The position numbers and the translations under genes were made by a program. A model generated the notes under the pieces. That model worked only from the letters and a program-made list of their open reading frames with translations. It was not told the origin of the DNA and did no database searches. Shown piece after piece: positions 21,233 through 29,006 of a stretch of DNA of 29,006 bases (within the stretch, counting starts at the first letter, position 1; every line of letters starts with the position of its first letter). This DNA is from Plantago elongata (taxonomy: Eukaryota; Streptophyta; Magnoliopsida; Lamiales; Plantaginaceae): the NCBI GenBank assembly GCA_036897095.1, contig JAYMSP010001774.1, positions 1 through 29,006 of the forward strand, in the 5' to 3' direction.

Positions 21233-22626
21233 CTATGTTTAAAAACCCGGGCCAGACAGTTAAGCCGGTCATCTATGAAAAAAGGTCGGACCAGGGTCGA
21301 ATTGGTTGGACCGTTTTAAACCGTTCAAGCCGGTATTACAATATAATAATAATTATATTCATTTACTACTATAATTACTCAAATTGAAAAAATGATAAAT
21401 ATGCAACATAATAATATAATATAAGTATGAAAATTCATATTTAAATAAAGTAGTACTATAATAAATTAAGTTTTATAATGACATGTATATACATCAATTT
21501 ATTAATTCTATTTCAATTTAGTAATCGATCACTGATCCAATTGGAGTACCTCTACAGGATAGACCTCAACAGAAAATTGTAATATGGAGAAGATAAAATT
21601 GTTTCAAGCACCGACAGAACAGGAAGCGCCCCTTATTTCATTTAACGTATACATATATAATTCTTTTTAAGTGCAACTCGGTTTATATAATTATAGGAGT
21701 ATGTAATTTAATGTAAAACACCCTAATAATTCTTTTAACTACCTTTTAAGTTATAATTACAAGTCTATTTAAATAAGTGTATTACAATTAATTACTCTAA
21801 TAAATTCAAATTAGAGTATGCTACTCTCTCCGTCCCATTAGAGTGAAATGATTTTTCATTTTTGACGGTTCCACTAAAGTGAAACAATTATTCATTTATG
21901 TAAATAACCCTACAATACAATTCACTTTTAACAATATATTATTGACCCACGTATAATTTTATATCTCAAATTTATTTTTAATCACACACTATATATTTTT
22001 CTTAAAAAGCGTGAGAGGTAGAGTTGTAGTGTACTAGTGGTATATTAAATTTAAACGAGTAGTGGAGTACCCTTCACTTAATTCATTCATTTGTGTAACC
22101 TAGTTGACTACTTGCCGCTCCATTCTCCTCAATCTTCTTCTTTATTTCTAACGTCGCCTAGCTAGCCTCTACTCATTTTCTTCTTGTTCTCTTTTTCTTT
22201 GCGAATTGGGTATGTTCTTCTCCTAATTCAGTAATCGGTCCAGTAATCCACGAGCAGATCGAAACCAATTCAACAAACGGAAAAACATGACATACCCAAT
22301 TCGCGAGCGAAATAAGTATTCGACTCCAACTCCAATTTGATCAGCTCAAAACGAAGAGCAAAAACACGAAGAAAGAGTGAAATAACGGATGTATAGTCGA
22401 TTTCGGGTTATACTCTCATTTTTTTTTCTGGACTTTTTTTTTGTGCTAAATCGCCTCGAGCCGGCAGTTCTCCATTTCCCGGTTCACACCGGTTTTTCAC
22501 CGGCTCAGGCTGTTTTTCTTGTAAAACGGCCTTTCATCGGTTTTGAACACTACAAAGAGCTGATACCTACCGGTTTTCCGGCTTAACCGGTCGGGCCAAC
22601 CGGCCCGATCCAGATTTCAAACATAG
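21233..22626. mobile_element. Non-autonomous TIR DNA transposon, about 1.4 kb
   Basis: The left terminus (ctatgtttaaaaacccgggcc, continuing to ttaagccggtc) and the right terminus, read inward (ctatgtttgaaatctggatc, continuing to ggttaagccgg), form long imperfect inverted repeats rich in CCGG and GGCC. The flanking bases are similar but not identical (ataattag on the left, gatattag on the right), as expected for an old 8- or 9-bp target duplication (hAT or Mutator type). The interior has no transposase. It includes a nested Stowaway-like element and an internal inverted repeat (gcgaattgggtatg at 22201-22214 against its complement near 22291-22304). Confidence 0.7.
21830..22072. mobile_element. 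Stowaway-like MITE nested in the 1.4-kb TIR element
   Basis: The left end TActctctccgtcccattag is a classic Stowaway terminus, followed by the common agtgaaatgatttttcatttt. The right end near 22055-22072 (acgagtagtggagTA) is a decayed inverted copy next to TA. At about 240 bp it is a typical size. It lies wholly inside the larger TIR element, so it is the younger insertion. Confidence 0.65.
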
Positions 22627-23373
22627 GATATTAGTCCTCCGTATACGAAAAATTATTAAAAAGTCATTAATACTAAGTATTTATTCAACTTAATATTGTA
22701 ATTGTAACATCATATTTTAAAAGATTTATATTTATAATACAAATATAAATAATGACTTATATTTATTTTTCATAAAATTATTAAGATAGATACCTAATCT
22801 ACTAACCCATCATGTGGAGACTATTTCACTATCCCCTTGTTCGTCAGGCATCCACAATGCATGACAGACCATGGCGCGTCATAGTCGCATGACGGTGTGC
22901 CGTGTTTCTGCTGCAGTGTATGATACAGAATTCACATTGTCAAATTACTTTTTTAACAATTTAATCATATTGTAAAAGAATTTAGAAACTGAATAAATAA
23001 AATTGTATTTTTTAAAATAATTTTGCAACTTCAAATCTAATCATAGGAGAAAAATGAGTTAAAAATGATATTCAAACATAATTTGATCTCTATTTATAGA
23101 TCACAATAAAAATAAATATATTGGTAACTTTTATTTATTTTTTAAATTTTTATATTTTAAGTTATTCACCATTTAAAGTAAATTCATGCGGGCATGTTTT
23201 CTTGAATGACGCAACTATGTCTTCCACCTTCCTCCAATTCACTTCTGCATCCACCTTACCTCCTCCTTCCTTTCAATCCGGTGAAACCCGATGACCTTTT
23301 GGCCTCTACTTTTCAAAAGCAAAAACATTACATTTACATTGTACTTCCTCCCCCGCCAAAATCCTTCCATTTA
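22627..23373. other. AT-rich intergenic DNA
   Basis: No gene is visible. Near 22850 a ggcatccacaatgc phrase resembles the end of a Tourist-type MITE, but I find no matching second end. Around 22870-22910 the sequence becomes locally GC-rich (ccatggcgcgtcatag). Confidence 0.5.
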
Positions 23374-23465
23374 TCATTTTCACAATCCTTTCTTCAAATA
23401 TAGCATTAGGAATATTCAGTCATTTTCACAATCCTTTCTTCAAATATAGCATTAGGAATATTCAG
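23374..23465. repeat. Perfect 46-bp tandem duplication
   Basis: The unit beginning tcattttcacaatcctttct occupies 23374-23419 and is repeated without a single difference at 23420-23465. Perfect identity in non-coding DNA means the duplication is very recent, or is an assembly artefact. Confidence 0.95.
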
Positions 23466-23504
23466 CTTTTCAGGAAAATTACCCCATTAATAAACATAGG
23501 CCAG

Positions 23505-23715
23505 ACCGCTAAGGCTATACTGTAATTCTGTTTACCACTTTTTATAAGAAGCTTGTTACAAGAACGCGCAACTTATTAAACAAGCTGATTTTTCAGTTAG
23601 CTAGTTTGAGAATCAAATCAAGTTAGCTTTTAAAAAAAAATAAACTGACCGACCAACTAATTTTTCAGCTAACTTTTCAACTTTTCAACTAATTTTGCTA
23701 AACATAGCCTATAAT
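23505..23715. mobile_element. Second copy of the GTTTAGCAAAATTA MITE family (one clear end)
   Basis: The right end, read inward, is aggctatgtttagcaaaattagttg, matching the ends of the element in the last ExAD intron. The left end is likely near aaggctatactgtaatt (about 23510), which retains the aggctat start but has lost the core. The interior holds alternating ttcagctaactttt motifs. No coding sequence. Confidence 0.5.
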
Positions 23716-24179
23716 TTGGATCATATGGATACTTCCAAGTTCCAGCTATGCTTACTAAGTTGGCATCCAGTAGAGTACTTTTAGCCATTGCCTCTGCTTC
23801 AATGCTTAACACTTTATCTAGCATCTAGAAGACTAGAACAATCGGAATATCAGATGCTCACGGCTAATACTATGACACTGACTGATTAAGCTATTACAAA
23901 TAACCAACTATTTTATACTCATCTGGGACCCAAACCTAAACGAAAAAATGACTCTAACATTGCGGGAATGTATCAATAGTTTAGTTTAAAACCACAAAAG
24001 CTGAAAATGCTAAAAGAAACCCATCAAAATCAACTTTTGAATGCTCATGTTACCATAGTTCCATGACACCACACTACATTCCAGTTTCAATCATCAAAAA
24101 TTATCCCCACATGCGCACAAGTTATTGCAAGTATCATTCTCAGCTTTCAGTAGGGAAAATACTAAATCAATTTTCCGGA
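23716..24179. other. 3' flank of the adenylosuccinate synthetase gene
   Basis: The 3' UTR of the minus-strand gene must lie in the right part. No other feature is evident. Confidence 0.5.
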
Positions 24180-27732
<3,553 letters not shown>

Positions 27733-27800
27733 CGGAGGATGGTGAAGGGTGATTGAGGGTTTAACGATATAAATTGTAGATGTAGGAGAGGGATGAGCAT

Positions 27801-27814
27801 ACATATAAATATGG
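27801..27814 (-). promoter_or_regulatory. Possible TATA element of ADSS
   Basis: On the minus strand the sequence ccatatttatatgt contains TATTTATA about 75 bases ahead of the chosen ATG. If used, transcription would start near 27775, which would leave out the in-frame ATG at 27804 and make 27732 the first start codon. The box is not a perfect TATAAA, so this is tentative. Confidence 0.4.
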
Positions 27815-27969
27815 TCATAAATAATACTAACGCAGACACTATATTACTGATTGCTACCGCATACCAAAAAGTAGAGTCGTCCTAGTGGAGGAGGAATTAG
27901 TACCTCCTGCCTTCAGCTTTCTCAAGAATCCGAATGACCCAAAATTGATTCTTTTCGTTCAATCCACTC

Positions 27970-28161
27970 AGCCCAGTCAACGAGTTTTGATCCGGTCCAA
28001 GGTCAACTATTAGCTGAACTTGAACATATTTTAGGCCCGTGGAATCTGGGCCTATAAAAATATGATCGAGCCAAAGCCCATCTGCTATCCCTAGTTTCGG
28101 ATTAAGTTTGGTCCGAAAACTGATTCTTTTCCGAGCAAATTAGAACCAAGAACTAGGGTTT
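27970..28161 (-). promoter_or_regulatory. Site II (TGGGCY) cluster with a telo-box upstream of ADSS
   Basis: Within 200 bases lie AGCCCA (27970-27975), AGGCCCG (28033-28039), TGGGCC (28047-28052) and AGCCCA (28075-28080), all forms of the plant site II motif bound by TCP factors. They are followed by TAGGGTTT (28154-28161), which is the telo-box AAACCCTA on the minus strand. This pairing is known from genes for ribosomal proteins, PCNA and other functions linked to cell growth, which fits a nucleotide-synthesis gene. A tataaaaata run at 28053-28062 lies in the middle. The motifs are seen; their use is inferred. Confidence 0.6.
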
Positions 28162-28560
28162 GTAATATATTTATCTTCATTTTTATTACTAGTCGTCCAC
28201 GTAACGACAAAGTAAATGAGTTGAGCGGGATGAATAATATTTTAGAACTTTTGTCGATAAACACACGTTCTCAGATATCTATAAGTGTATTTGATACTTA
28301 ATGTCGGAGAGCAAAAAGACTTGTAAAAATAAGTACTAGTGCTTAACAAAATATTCGTGTGTAAAAAATCAGAAAGATGTGTAACTTTTTCAATTTCATA
28401 GCAAGTAGAGGAATCACATAAGAAAGTCATTTTCAACTGAACGAAATACTACCCTAATCGAAACCGTGTATATGATGATTCATAATATATCTAATCAAAA
28501 TGTATTAATAGAGATTATGTCCAAATAGTATGCCGAAGGACTCGCTTATTCTAACTAAAC
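28162..28560. other. Intergenic DNA upstream of ADSS
   Basis: There is no gene that I can support. It holds copy 2 of the dispersed repeat at 28402-28530. The remainder is plain AT-rich sequence. Confidence 0.5.
28402..28530. repeat. Dispersed repeat, copy 2 (upstream of ADSS)
   Basis: This starts gcaagtagaggaatcacata, then has ctaatcaaaatgtattaata and gagattatgtcc. It corresponds to copy 1 at 27138. The pair brackets the promoter and first exon of ADSS in direct orientation. No coding sequence. Confidence 0.65.
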
Positions 28561-29006
28561 CTCTTAGTATACTAAAATAATTTACTAGTGTATCTCTTAA
28601 TACTCAAATACTATAGAAGGAAATTTTCCGAACATGCCTTTTACCCCAGTTTTATCGATATAACTTATACCTAAAGAATTAGTCATAGATATATCTATTA
28701 TTACATACTTTCCTTTAAAGTAGCGCCTTAGTAGGATTATACCCTTATCTTAAAGAGAGTGACTAATCCTTATCCTATATATATTAATGCAATTATTAAA
28801 GGGGCAAAATAGAAGACCCTGTTCATTTACTAGAGTTTATATAGGAGGAGGACGTGCTCTCTTATTATTTAGATGCTTTTAGGTAAATAGTGCCTTCTTG
28901 AGTATAGATAAATATAAATTAAGTTGTATAGGGAAAACACCCTTTAGCTATCATTAGCTCTTTCCTTTCCTTAAGGTATAAATAAGCTAGAATACCTTTA
29001 TAAAAA
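28560..29006. other. Unassigned block of different texture at the window end
   Basis: The sequence lacks the long A/T runs of the other spacers and has many short words such as cttaaagagagtgac and ggaggaggacgtgc. All frames are interrupted by stops. The texture reminds me of plant mitochondrial or linear-plasmid spacer DNA, so a nuclear insert of organellar DNA is possible, but nothing in it proves that. Confidence 0.2.

Noticed and set aside
22389..22586. Plus-strand frame of 65 codons
   Set aside because: It lies inside the right terminal region of the 1.4-kb TIR element and ends within its inverted repeat.

Overview
This window is nuclear DNA from a flowering plant, almost certainly a eudicot. 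The evidence is multi-exon genes with GT-AG introns, AT-rich intergenic DNA, plant-type MITEs, a Ty1/copia retrotransposon, and four proteins that I recognise as plant orthologues. I cannot name the species. I did not find a novel multi-gene system; this is an ordinary gene neighbourhood with a rich transposon record.

Layout: (1) 1-1695 is the 5' part of a decayed Ty1/copia element on the minus strand (gag, zinc knuckle and start of protease, with a 496-bp LTR at 1200-1695), cut by the window start. (2) 1696-3900 is AT-rich DNA with two short tandem duplications. (3) 3932-4640 is a broken RNase H-like remnant of a LINE-type element (minus). (4) 4794-5120 is a single-exon gene for the ESSS (NDUFB11-like) subunit of mitochondrial complex I (minus). 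(5) 5200-6990 is AT-rich and holds a tRNA-derived SINE-like segment. (6) 6996-11113 is a 12-exon gene for a chloroplast carboxyl-terminal processing peptidase of the CTPA3 type (plus), with a hAT-like MITE in intron 1. (7) 11669-17941 is a 14-coding-exon gene for a GT47 exostosin-type glycosyltransferase with two EGF-like modules, the ExAD extensin arabinosyltransferase type (minus). (8) 18500-24100 is a gene-free region with Stowaway-like elements, head-to-tail MITEs and a 1.4-kb non-autonomous TIR element carrying a nested MITE. (9) 24180-27732 is a 4-exon gene for plastid adenylosuccinate synthetase (minus), with site II and telo-box motifs upstream. (10) 27805-29006 is intergenic and ends in DNA of different texture that may be organellar or plasmid-like.

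Every exon junction I give for the three spliced genes keeps the reading frame and joins protein sequence expected for the family. The assembled lengths are 515 aa (CTPA3), 796 aa (ExAD) and 488 aa (adenylosuccinate synthetase).

The four genes do not form a pathway: mitochondrial respiration, thylakoid-lumen proteolysis, Golgi extensin arabinosylation and plastid purine synthesis. From memory, their Arabidopsis counterparts (At3g57785, At3g57680, At3g57630, At3g57610) lie in the same order on chromosome 3, so the window appears to be a conserved microsyntenic block thinned by gene loss and filled with transposons.
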